Origin: Clostridia bacterium
Lineage (GTDB): Bacteria; Bacillota; Clostridia; Oscillospirales; CAG-272
Reading direction: 5' to 3'
DNA: 48,022 nucleotides
NCBI GenBank assembly: GCA_017504785.1
Contig: JAFVQL010000017.1
Location: 1 to 48,022, forward strand
This document shows, one piece after another, positions 27,996 through 34,591 of the stretch (its first letter is position 1; the number at the start of each line of letters is the position of its first letter). Under the pieces are notes generated by a model that ran no database searches, was not told where the DNA came from, and was given only the letters and a program-made list of their open reading frames with translations. A program made the position numbers and the translations under genes.

Positions 27996-28904
27996 ATGAA
28001 ATCTTGGAAAACACCTGACGATTACATTGAAGAATATATACAGTGGCATTGCAACTCTGATACAAGAGAAGCGGTAGGCTGCACAGAAAAGTTTTACGAG
28101 CTTGGATTTTTTGATATAAGCCGCGGCGGTTGGGACTTGTATGCAGAATATCAAACCTTGTGCAAAACCTGCCCTCATTACACGCACGACATATCGCTTT
28201 ATTTTGGCATCGGCAAATACACCGATAATATTTCCGAAAGCGACACCGTATGGTGCAGATATAAAATATCAAAGAAGAGCGAATTTGAAGATCTCCTTTC
28301 GGTAATACCCAAAGAAATAAAGGCGATCAGCTTTGCGGATTTCAGGCTTGAAACACTTGCAGGACTTGAAGCGTTTCCAAATCTTGAATGCGTTTTAATA
28401 GATTATGCTCCAAAGCTTCTGCATTTTTGGGATTTTACAAAAACACCGAAATTAAAGGTGCTTGAATACGTCTCAAACACCCGGTTAACCAATCTTAACG
28501 AAATATCCGAGGCAAAAAGTCTTGAATATTTCGGAATAAGCACTTTAATGTCAAGACTCGACAAGCTTTCTTATGTTGATTCATTTTATCCTTTGACAAA
28601 GCTTCCAAATTTAAAAGCGCTTGCACTCGAATGTGCAATGTGTTCTGACGGAAATATTGATAATCTTATCAATATACCAAATCTTGAAAAGCTTTGGATC
28701 TCCCCTCATACCTTTGAGACCACACAGTTCGCAAAATTTGAAGCCTTGAAATTCAAAATTTACGATGAATACGGAATCTACAAAAATGGTGATGATTACG
28801 TAAGACCTTTGGGAAAGGGCGGAAGGCTCTTCCGCTCGGAGAAATCAAAGGCACAATTTGAAGAAGAATATCGTTCATTGATGCTGAAATTTAAACCACA
28901 ATAA
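27996..28904 (+). CDS. Leucine-rich-repeat-like protein of the island
   Basis: 302 aa. From about residue 95 there are irregular LRR-like units of about 22-25 residues: IKAISFADFRLETLAGLEAFPNL-type, LKVLEYVSNTRLTNLNEI, LEYFGISTL, LKALALECA, LEKLWISPH. No signal peptide or membrane helix. Such short cytosolic LRR-like proteins are often found next to toxin-immunity modules in Bacillota, which is only a hint here because no toxin is present. AAGGA precedes the ATG by about 12 nt. A terminator (28917-28951) closes the gene row. Confidence 0.65.
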   Translation: MKSWKTPDDYIEEYIQWHCNSDTREAVGCTEKFYELGFFDISRGGWDLYAEYQTLCKTCPHYTHDISLYFGIGKYTDNISESDTVWCRYKISKKSEFEDLLSVIPKEIKAISFADFRLETLAGLEAFPNLECVLIDYAPKLLHFWDFTKTPKLKVLEYVSNTRLTNLNEISEAKSLEYFGISTLMSRLDKLSYVDSFYPLTKLPNLKALALECAMCSDGNIDNLINIPNLEKLWISPHTFETTQFAKFEALKFKIYDEYGIYKNGDDYVRPLGKGGRLFRSEKSKAQFEEEYRSLMLKFKPQ

Positions 28905-28916
28905 CCACACACAATT

Positions 28917-28951
28917 AACAAGGTCTGTCACTCCCCGGATCTTGTTTTTTT
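28917..28951 (+). terminator. Terminator of the island gene row
   Basis: AACAAGGTC / GATCTTGTT (one G-T pair) stem with a 12 nt loop followed by a T-run, 13 bp after the LRR-like gene's stop. Confidence 0.8.
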
Positions 28952-29045
28952 GCAAAATTTTGAATGCCTAAACCAAAGAAGAATATTGAGCGTTTTATTG
29001 GTGTAAAAACAATCCAAATGTACACGTACAGGCACATCTACACTC

Positions 29046-29074
29046 TTTATAAATAGCGAGTTTTATGATAGAAT
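29046..29074 (+). promoter_or_regulatory. Candidate promoter of a small RNA
   Basis: TTTATA (29046-29051), 17 bp, TAGAAT (29069-29074). No open frame follows, only hairpins. Confidence 0.45.
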
Positions 29075-29080
29075 AGTTAT

Positions 29081-29143
29081 AACAAATTTTGCTTGGTGGG
29101 CGTTAAAACTCATGGTGATACAAGGTAGCCTTGTGAGTTTTTC
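29081..29143 (+). ncRNA. Candidate small hairpin RNA
   Basis: Predicted transcript of about 60 nt ending in the hairpin AAACTCA...CAAGG-TAG-CCTTG-TGAGTTT (29106-29140), which has a T-run and an 8 nt one-sided bulge. A second hairpin CTCG...CGAG with five T follows at once. No coding potential. No known RNA family recognised. Confidence 0.4.
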
Positions 29144-29229
29144 TCGGCGATTGTAGCGAGTTTTTAACCCAAAAATCCCACGTTTTTACGTCAATTTTGA
29201 GAGGGATATATCCCGAAAATTTCGGAGCG

Positions 29230-29277
29230 AAAACAAAAAATGCACCACGCATCGTGGTGCTTTTTTATCGTTGGTGA
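29230..29277. repeat. Right 48 bp terminator repeat (intact)
   Basis: Intact partner of the split repeat at 24178-24560: 45 of 48 positions agree. It contains the bidirectional terminator GCACCAC / GTGGTGC (29242-29260) with A-run before and T-run after, and ends in the copy of the tRNA-Glu 3' end. Confidence 0.8.
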
Positions 29278-29287
29278 CGCGTACGGG
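29272..29287 (-). repeat. Displaced copy of the tRNA-Glu 3' end (attachment-site scar)
   Basis: TGGTGACGCGTACGGG here is identical to 29492-29507, the last 16 nt of tRNA-Glu including its CCA. A terminator follows it, as after a real tRNA. This is the usual trace left when an element integrates into a tRNA 3' end. Confidence 0.75.
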
Positions 29288-29292
29288 TAGAC

Positions 29293-29336
29293 GCCTCGCC
29301 TGCGAGGTCTCCGCGGGAGACGGCGAGGCTATTTTT
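29293..29336 (+). terminator. Very strong composite hairpin between the tRNA-Glu end copies
   Basis: GCCTCGCC / GGCGAGGC outer stem with inner GTCTCC / GGAGAC stem (29293-29329), then ATTTTT. Another hairpin, GCGCATA / TATGCGC, lies at 29349-29378. The 204 bp between the two tRNA-end copies holds nothing else I can support. Confidence 0.6.
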
Positions 29337-29454
29337 CGAACCCGATTCGCGCATACTGCGAAGGTGGGTTATATGCGCTATGAATATTCAAAGAGGAAAG
29401 CCGTGCTGTAGCTTATGCGCGAGTGGGTTCGATTCCTCATATGCGGCGCAAACG

Positions 29455-29483
29455 CAAAAAACACCACCCTATTCGGGTGGTGT
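29455..29483 (-). terminator. Terminator of the tRNA-Met/tRNA-Glu unit
   Basis: ACACCACCC / GGGTGGTGT stem with a 5 nt loop (29461-29483); T-run on the minus strand at 29456-29461. It can also work in the plus direction. Confidence 0.85.
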
Positions 29484-29491
29484 TTTTGCGC

Positions 29492-29566
29492 TGGTGACGC
29501 GTACGGGAATCGAACCCATGTTACAGCCGTGAAAGGGCCGTGTCTTAACCGCTTGACCAACGCGCC
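29492..29566 (-). tRNA. tRNA-Glu (TTC)
   Basis: 75 nt including the encoded CCA. The acceptor stem GGCGCGT / ACGCGTC pairs fully (one G-U); the anticodon loop reads CCTTTCAC around TTC; the T-loop is GGTTCGATTCC. It is second in a two-tRNA transcript after tRNA-Met. Its last 16 nt are repeated at 29272-29287. Confidence 0.95.
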
Positions 29567-29572
29567 AGCCTA

Positions 29573-29649
29573 TGGTAGCGGAAGTCGGATTTGAACCAAC
29601 GACCTGCCGGGTATGAACCGGACGCTCTTGCCAACTGAGCTATTCCGCC
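29573..29649 (-). tRNA. tRNA-Met (CAT), elongator type
   Basis: 77 nt with encoded CCA. Acceptor GGCGGAA / TTCCGCT, anticodon loop TTCATAC, T-arm GTTGG-TTCAAAT-CCGAC. The first acceptor pair (G-U) speaks against the initiator, whose first pair is mismatched. A CAT-anticodon tRNA-Ile with modified C cannot be fully excluded. The outermost anticodon-stem pair (T-C) is mismatched. Confidence 0.9.
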
Positions 29650-29687
29650 ATATTGCGGTGAGGTAAACCCTCAAACCTCGCTGAAAT

Positions 29688-29716
29688 ATTATATCATAGG
29701 TTTTCTCTTTTGTCAA
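29688..29716 (-). promoter_or_regulatory. Promoter of the tRNA pair
   Basis: Perfect TTGACA (29711-29716), 17 bp, TATAAT (29688-29693) on the minus strand. Confidence 0.88.
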
Positions 29717-29829
29717 TATTTTTTTGAAAAAAACTTTTTCTTTTTAAAAAAAGCGGAAAAAGACCAAAAATTTCCGTTATTAGAATGAATATTTGTTATT
29801 CTTTTCACAAGAAAAAACTTGCTTTTTCG

Positions 29830-29858
29830 TTGACAAAATCTTTAGAGTGGAGTATAAT
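29830..29858 (+). promoter_or_regulatory. Promoter of serC-serA
   Basis: Perfect TTGACA (29830-29835), 17 bp, TATAAT (29853-29858), 53 nt before the serC start. The leader is too short for a T-box. Confidence 0.88.
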
Positions 29859-29911
29859 ATATTTTAATCAAAATAATATTCGCTTATGCGATATACAAGA
29901 AGGTAATGAAA

Positions 29912-31012
29912 ATGAACAGAGTGTACAATTTTTCCGCAGGTCCCTCCATGCTGCCCCTCGAGGTGCTTGAAAAGGCACAGGCAGAGCTTCTCTGCTACGG
30001 CGACTGCGGCATGTCCGTGATGGAAATGAGCCATAGAACGCCCGAATTTGAGGCGATCCTCGCAGATGCTGAGGCAGGCCTTCGCAAGCTCATGAACATC
30101 CCTCAAAACTATAAGGTGCTTTTCCTGCAGGGCGGCGCCTCCACGCAGTTCGCTTCCGTGCCGCTGAATCTGCTTTCCGATCATAAATGTGCTGACTACA
30201 TCGTTTCGGGCCAGTTCTCGAAGAAGGCGTATCTCGAGGCGAAGAAGTACGGCGATATTGCCATTGCCGCTTCCTCTGCCGGCGCAACGCCCACCTTCTC
30301 CACCGTGCCCGAGACCAAGCGCAGCGACTTCCGCCCCGATGCAGACTACGTGCACATGTGCTTTAACAACACCATTTACGGAACGAAGTTCCATTATATT
30401 CCCGACACGGGTAACATTCCGCTCGTTGCCGATATGTCCTCCTGCATCATTTCCGAGCCGATCGACGTATCCAAGTTTGCCCTGATCTACGCAGGCGCGC
30501 AGAAGAACGTTGCTCCCGCAGGACTTACGATCGTGATCGTGCGCGAGGATCTGGTGGGCAACGCCCGTCCCGACACCCCCGCGATGCTCGACTATAAGGA
30601 AATGGTCGAGGCAGGCTCTATGTACAATACGCCTCCCTGCTTTGCGATCTACATGGCAAAGCTCGTGTTCGAATGGATCCTCTCCATCGGCGGCCTTGAG
30701 GAAATGAAGCGCCGCAACGAGAAGAAGGCAAGCCTGCTTTACGATTACCTCGACACCCAGAACTACTATACCGCGCCCGTGGATAAGAAATGCCGCTCGA
30801 TGATGAACGTCGTTTTCGTAACGGGTGACGCGGAGCTGGATAAGAAGTTCGCAAAGGAAGCCGCCGCCGCAGGCCTCAAGAACCTGAAGGGCCACCGCTC
30901 GGTTGGCGGTATGCGCGCATCCATCTACAACGCAATGCCCTACGAGGGCGTGGAGGCTCTGGTTGCCTTTATGAAGAAATTTGCCGCGGAAAACCCCAAG
31001 ATCCAAGCGTAA
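29912..31012 (+). CDS. serC: Phosphoserine aminotransferase
   Basis: PLP-dependent class V aminotransferase that converts 3-phosphohydroxypyruvate and glutamate to phosphoserine, the second step of serine synthesis. 366 aa, normal length. Seen: N-terminal VYNFSAGPSMLP, FLQGGASTQFASVPLNL (about residues 70-86), the PLP Lys in YAGAQKNVAPAGL (about 193-205), and the C-terminal LKGHRSVGGMRASIYNA substrate-binding stretch. The ATG at 29912 is 8 nt after AAGG; the ATG at 29906 is too close to it. It lies 16 bp before serA in the same operon. Confidence 0.96.
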   Translation: MNRVYNFSAGPSMLPLEVLEKAQAELLCYGDCGMSVMEMSHRTPEFEAILADAEAGLRKLMNIPQNYKVLFLQGGASTQFASVPLNLLSDHKCADYIVSGQFSKKAYLEAKKYGDIAIAASSAGATPTFSTVPETKRSDFRPDADYVHMCFNNTIYGTKFHYIPDTGNIPLVADMSSCIISEPIDVSKFALIYAGAQKNVAPAGLTIVIVREDLVGNARPDTPAMLDYKEMVEAGSMYNTPPCFAIYMAKLVFEWILSIGGLEEMKRRNEKKASLLYDYLDTQNYYTAPVDKKCRSMMNVVFVTGDAELDKKFAKEAAAAGLKNLKGHRSVGGMRASIYNAMPYEGVEALVAFMKKFAAENPKIQA

Positions 31013-31028
31013 TACAGGAGAGAGCACA

Positions 31029-32192
31029 ATGTATAATATTCAGTTGATGAACAAAATTGCCAAGGTCGGCACGGGCGTTTTCGATAAAACGAAATTCACC
31101 GTTTCCGAAAACACAGAGAACCCCACCGCAATGATGGTGCGCTCCGCATCCTTGCATGAAACCGAGTTTCCCGCTTCCCTTCTTGCCATTGCAAGAGCGG
31201 GCGCAGGCGTCAACAACATTCCGCTTGAAAAGTGTGCCGAGAAAGGCATCGTTGTTTTCAACACCCCCGGCGCAAACGCAAACGGCGTTAAGGAGCTTGC
31301 GATCGCGGCGCTCCTGCTCGCTTCCCGCGACATCGTCGGCGGTATCGAGTGGGTGAAGGCGAACGCGGCCGATGAAAACCTCGCCAAGAGCGTGGAAAAG
31401 AACAAGGCGCAGTTTGCGGGCCATGAGGTCTTTGGAAAAACGCTCGGCGTTATCGGTCTGGGTGCGATCGGCGGTCTCGTTGCCAATGCGGCGCATTCGC
31501 TCGGTATGCGCGTTGTCGGATGCGACCCGTATCTGACGGTTGGCGCGGCATGGAGCCTCTCCCGCGCCGTTCACAAGGCGGAGAGCTACGACGATATCTA
31601 TGCGGAGGCGGACTATATCACCCTGCACGTTCCCTCCACGCCCTCGACCAAGGGCATGATCAACAAGCAAACCCTCGAAAAGATGAAGGACGGCGTTCGC
31701 ATCATCAACCTCGCAAGAGCAGACCTCGTGAACGCGGCGGACATCAAGGAAGCACTGGAGAGCGGTAAGGTTGCCGCTTACATCACGGACTTCCCGATCC
31801 CCGAGACCGTCGGCCTTAAAAACACCGTGAACATCCCCCACCTCGGCGCATCCACCGAGGAGAGCGAGGACAACTGTGCCATCATGGCGGCGCAGTCACT
31901 CGTGGAATACATCACGACGGGTAACATCCACAACTCCGTGAACTACCCCGCCGTTTCTATTCCCCACACCGGCATCAGCCGCATCTGCCTTTGCCACCGC
32001 AACGTATCCGGCATGCTTTCGAAGATTACCGCGATCCTTTCCGCAGAGGGCATCAACATCGAAAACCTCTCCAACAGCGCAAAGGGCGACTTCGCTTACA
32101 CCATCATCGAAAGCGGCGTAAAGGTTTCGGATGCTGCCGTCTCCGTTCTCAATGCGATCCCCGATATGATCCGCGTGAGAGTCATCGATTGA
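31029..32192 (+). CDS. serA: D-3-phosphoglycerate dehydrogenase
   Basis: NAD-dependent oxidation of 3-phosphoglycerate, the first step of serine synthesis. 387 aa, the short clostridial form. Seen: the Rossmann glycine motif GVIGLGAIGGLVAN (about residues 140-153), catalytic Arg in NLARADLV (about 233), Glu, and catalytic His in PHLGASTEESEDNC (about 273-286). A C-terminal ACT domain starts GISRICLCHRNVSGMLSKI (about 316-334), the likely site of serine feedback. The start at 31029 has GGAGAGAG about 6 nt upstream; the frame opens earlier inside serC. Expected partner serB is not in view. Confidence 0.95.
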   Translation: MYNIQLMNKIAKVGTGVFDKTKFTVSENTENPTAMMVRSASLHETEFPASLLAIARAGAGVNNIPLEKCAEKGIVVFNTPGANANGVKELAIAALLLASRDIVGGIEWVKANAADENLAKSVEKNKAQFAGHEVFGKTLGVIGLGAIGGLVANAAHSLGMRVVGCDPYLTVGAAWSLSRAVHKAESYDDIYAEADYITLHVPSTPSTKGMINKQTLEKMKDGVRIINLARADLVNAADIKEALESGKVAAYITDFPIPETVGLKNTVNIPHLGASTEESEDNCAIMAAQSLVEYITTGNIHNSVNYPAVSIPHTGISRICLCHRNVSGMLSKITAILSAEGINIENLSNSAKGDFAYTIIESGVKVSDAAVSVLNAIPDMIRVRVID

Positions 32193-32267
32193 CGGAATTT
32201 GTAAACAGTTATTTCCATTTTCTGCATTTATAGAGGCCGGTATCCTTTACCGCGCCCAACAAAAAAG

Positions 32268-32311
32268 GCGGGATAGATATTGCACCACCTTGCAATTCTA
32301 TCCCGCTTTTT
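32268..32311 (+). terminator. Terminator of serC-serA
   Basis: GCGGGATAGA / TCTATCCCGC perfect 10 bp stem followed by five T; an A-run also precedes it. Confidence 0.88.
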
Positions 32312-32391
32312 CAGTTCCTTCTCGCCTTCTTTTTAGTAATGGATCTTTGACATTAGAAAAGTGCAAGAATGAACTTTTTGGCAATAGAAAA

Positions 32392-32440
32392 GCGCTCGGC
32401 GAGCGCACCCCGCTGCGGGGTGCGTGCCGAGCGCTTTTTT
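32392..32440. terminator. Terminator of the acyltransferase-VTT-yfcC operon, also usable in plus direction
   Basis: Long stem GCGCTCGGC / GCCGAGCGC continuing inward with GCGCACCCC / GGGGTGCG (32392-32434), six T on the plus side and TTTTC on the minus side. It lies 21 bp beyond the yfcC-like gene's stop. Confidence 0.82.
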
Positions 32441-32460
32441 CGGACACAACCGAAAAAGGA

Positions 32461-33888
32461 TCATACGCCCAAAAGGACGGCTAAAAGCAGAAATACGATC
32501 GAGAGGGCGAAAAGAAGCAGCTGGAAAAGGCCCGTGCGCTTGATCCAATCGATATAGCTGACCTCTGCCAGACCGAGGCCCACCACGAGCGTTCCACACG
32601 TGGGAAAGAGCACGTTGGTATAACCGTCGCCGAACAAATAGGCTAAAATAATGATATTCTTACTGATGCCGGGCAAGGGTGCCAACGTCAACAGAGGAAT
32701 CATCAGAAAAGCCTTTCCGGAAGAGCCGGGAATAAAGAACTCAAAAAGAAGGACCAGAAGGTAAAGCAGGATCACCGTGATATAAGGCGAAAGCGACGCC
32801 GTAAACGTTTGGAAATAATAGAAAAGCGTATGTAAAATATTTCCGTTTTCGGCAATGTACTTTACGCTGAACGCCAAAAGAATAATGACGATCGAGGGCA
32901 GCATATCGAGCACGCCGCCGAAAAAGCCGCGCGCGGTTTCCTTCGCGCTTCCCAGCGCGCGCGTTCCGATGATAAAGGTACCGCTGACGAACACCAGTGC
33001 CATCAGCACCATCGAGATCCCGAGATCCGCGATCGCGGGAATGACCGATGCGATCACCAGCACGAGGATCGCCGCAAGGAAAAGGAAGAGGATGGCCTTC
33101 GATTTTGCGATGTAGGCACGACTCTCATCCTTGGTCAGTGCCGTGTATTCTTCTTCCGTATCGGCTTCCTTTGCAAGCATGCGCTCGTCTTGCTTTGCCA
33201 TAAAAACGAGGTGGCACGAGGTAACCACGTACAAAACGGCGAAGATGAAGAAGCGATAAAAAATTCCGTCCAAAATATTAACGCCTGCAAGATCGGATGC
33301 AATACCGACCGTGAAGGGATTTAAAAGTGCTGTCGTAAAGCCGACCCCGGTGGTGATCAGGATCAAGCTGATGGCTTGCTGCTTGCTCCAATGCATGGCT
33401 TTTGCGAAGGAGAGAAAGATCGGAAAGAGAATGAGGAGCTCCTCCTGCAAGCCAAACAAGGTGGAAAGAAGCATCATAAACAGCGTGACGACCCAGATCA
33501 GAAGATAGCGCTTATGATAGAACCGATCGATGAGAAGCTTCAGTATGGCGAAAAGACCGCCCGTAAGATCCAGCACCTTAAAGGTGCCGCCGAGCACTAA
33601 AAGCACGGCGATGATCTGAATGATATTGAAACTTCCCTCTCCGATGATCAGCGCCTCGATCGGCGCGCTGAACCAGCGGTATACCGGCAGGCGCGTTTCG
33701 CTTTCAATGAACGAAAAGGAATCGGAAATGATCTCGCCGTTTTCGTCATAGGCGTACTGTCCCGTGGGAATCACGTAGGTCAAGATGCCGACGAAGATCA
33801 TAATAGCGAGCAGGATCGCACATATTGAAAAAAAGCTTTTTAGGCTGAATTTAATATCGTTATTCAACCGCTCGTTTTTATCAGTCAT
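32461..33888 (-). CDS. YfcC-family membrane transporter
   Basis: Large polytopic carrier of the YfcC/DcuC-like ion-transporter group, often proposed to carry basic amino acids or dicarboxylates; the substrate here is unknown. 475 aa, about 12 helices. Seen: the N-terminal YVIPTGQYAYDENG stretch after helix 1, a conserved FGLQEE in the middle, and FFIPGSSGKAFLMIPLL (about residues 385-401), a family-typical loop. The start at 33888 has AAAGGAG at 7 nt; it overlaps the upstream VTT gene by 8 bp. Third gene of the operon that begins with the PlsC-like acyltransferase. Confidence 0.85.
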   Translation of the reverse strand: MTDKNERLNNDIKFSLKSFFSICAILLAIMIFVGILTYVIPTGQYAYDENGEIISDSFSFIESETRLPVYRWFSAPIEALIIGEGSFNIIQIIAVLLVLGGTFKVLDLTGGLFAILKLLIDRFYHKRYLLIWVVTLFMMLLSTLFGLQEELLILFPIFLSFAKAMHWSKQQAISLILITTGVGFTTALLNPFTVGIASDLAGVNILDGIFYRFFIFAVLYVVTSCHLVFMAKQDERMLAKEADTEEEYTALTKDESRAYIAKSKAILFLFLAAILVLVIASVIPAIADLGISMVLMALVFVSGTFIIGTRALGSAKETARGFFGGVLDMLPSIVIILLAFSVKYIAENGNILHTLFYYFQTFTASLSPYITVILLYLLVLLFEFFIPGSSGKAFLMIPLLTLAPLPGISKNIIILAYLFGDGYTNVLFPTCGTLVVGLGLAEVSYIDWIKRTGLFQLLLFALSIVFLLLAVLLGV

Positions 33889-34591
33889 CTTTTTTCTCCT
33901 TTGGTGCAAAAATGAAATCAACGATCCTGTCCTTATAGACGATAGAGGCAACGACGCAAGCGATGATAACCATCAGAATGATATATGAGGTCAGCGGCGA
34001 GGTCGATGTGGTGATCTTCACGCCCGCCCAAAGGGTGATCACGACATCGGGCAAGGGGCCGAGAAGCGTGATCAAGGCATACTTCCACCATTTCATACCG
34101 CTGCTTGCGGCAACCGTATGGATCAACATAAAGGGAACGAAGGGCGCAAGGTAAGCAAGAAACAGAAAAACATAGATGCTCCGCTTGCTGGTTTGGATCT
34201 TTTCTTCCATCAAAAGATGCTTTTGGCGCTGCTTTTCAGAGCTCAAAAAGAAGGCGCTGCGCGTGAAAAGAAACGCGAGCTGGCTGGCAAGAAACACCGA
34301 AAGCGACACGTGCAAAATGCCCAAGGGAAGCCCGTAGCTGACAGCCGATGCCAGCTGCAGGGGGAGCGAGGAGATGATCGGGAAAAAGAAAAGCATCACG
34401 ATAACGAGGGTGATCGCGATCACGCCGAGCACGCCGAGCGAAAGCACGTATTCCTTCACGATCGAGGCGCCGCTTACCACCTGCTTAAATAAATAGGAGA
34501 TGATCTCCCAGTTGAAGATCGAAAATGCGAGGATCCCGATCAGGAAAAAAAGCGTGATCGAAAGGATCAGGCATTCCTTTTTATTTTTCAT
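33881..34591 (-). CDS. TVP38/TMEM64 (VTT) family membrane protein
   Basis: 236 aa, about six helices. Seen: a central SSLPLQLASAVSYGLPLG block (about residues 70-87), where VTT proteins have their conserved G-x-x-x-G/PxxP region, and the C-terminal half with AYLAPFVPFMLIHTVAASSGMKWWKY followed by GPLPDVV. This family and its DedA relatives are linked to lipid scrambling. The start at 34591 has GAGG at 9 nt and lies 11 bp inside the end of the acyltransferase gene. A lipid-related role fits the acyltransferase partner. Confidence 0.85.
   Translation of the reverse strand: MKNKKECLILSITLFFLIGILAFSIFNWEIISYLFKQVVSGASIVKEYVLSLGVLGVIAITLVIVMLFFFPIISSLPLQLASAVSYGLPLGILHVSLSVFLASQLAFLFTRSAFFLSSEKQRQKHLLMEEKIQTSKRSIYVFLFLAYLAPFVPFMLIHTVAASSGMKWWKYALITLLGPLPDVVITLWAGVKITTSTSPLTSYIILMVIIACVVASIVYKDRIVDFIFAPKEKKDD

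Noticed and set aside
29421..29455. tRNA-like T-loop GGTTCGATTCC on the plus strand
   Set aside because: No matching acceptor, D-arm or anticodon arm could be folded around it; noted only as possible relic.
29378..29560. 60-codon minus-strand frame
   Set aside because: Overlaps tRNA-Glu and its terminator.
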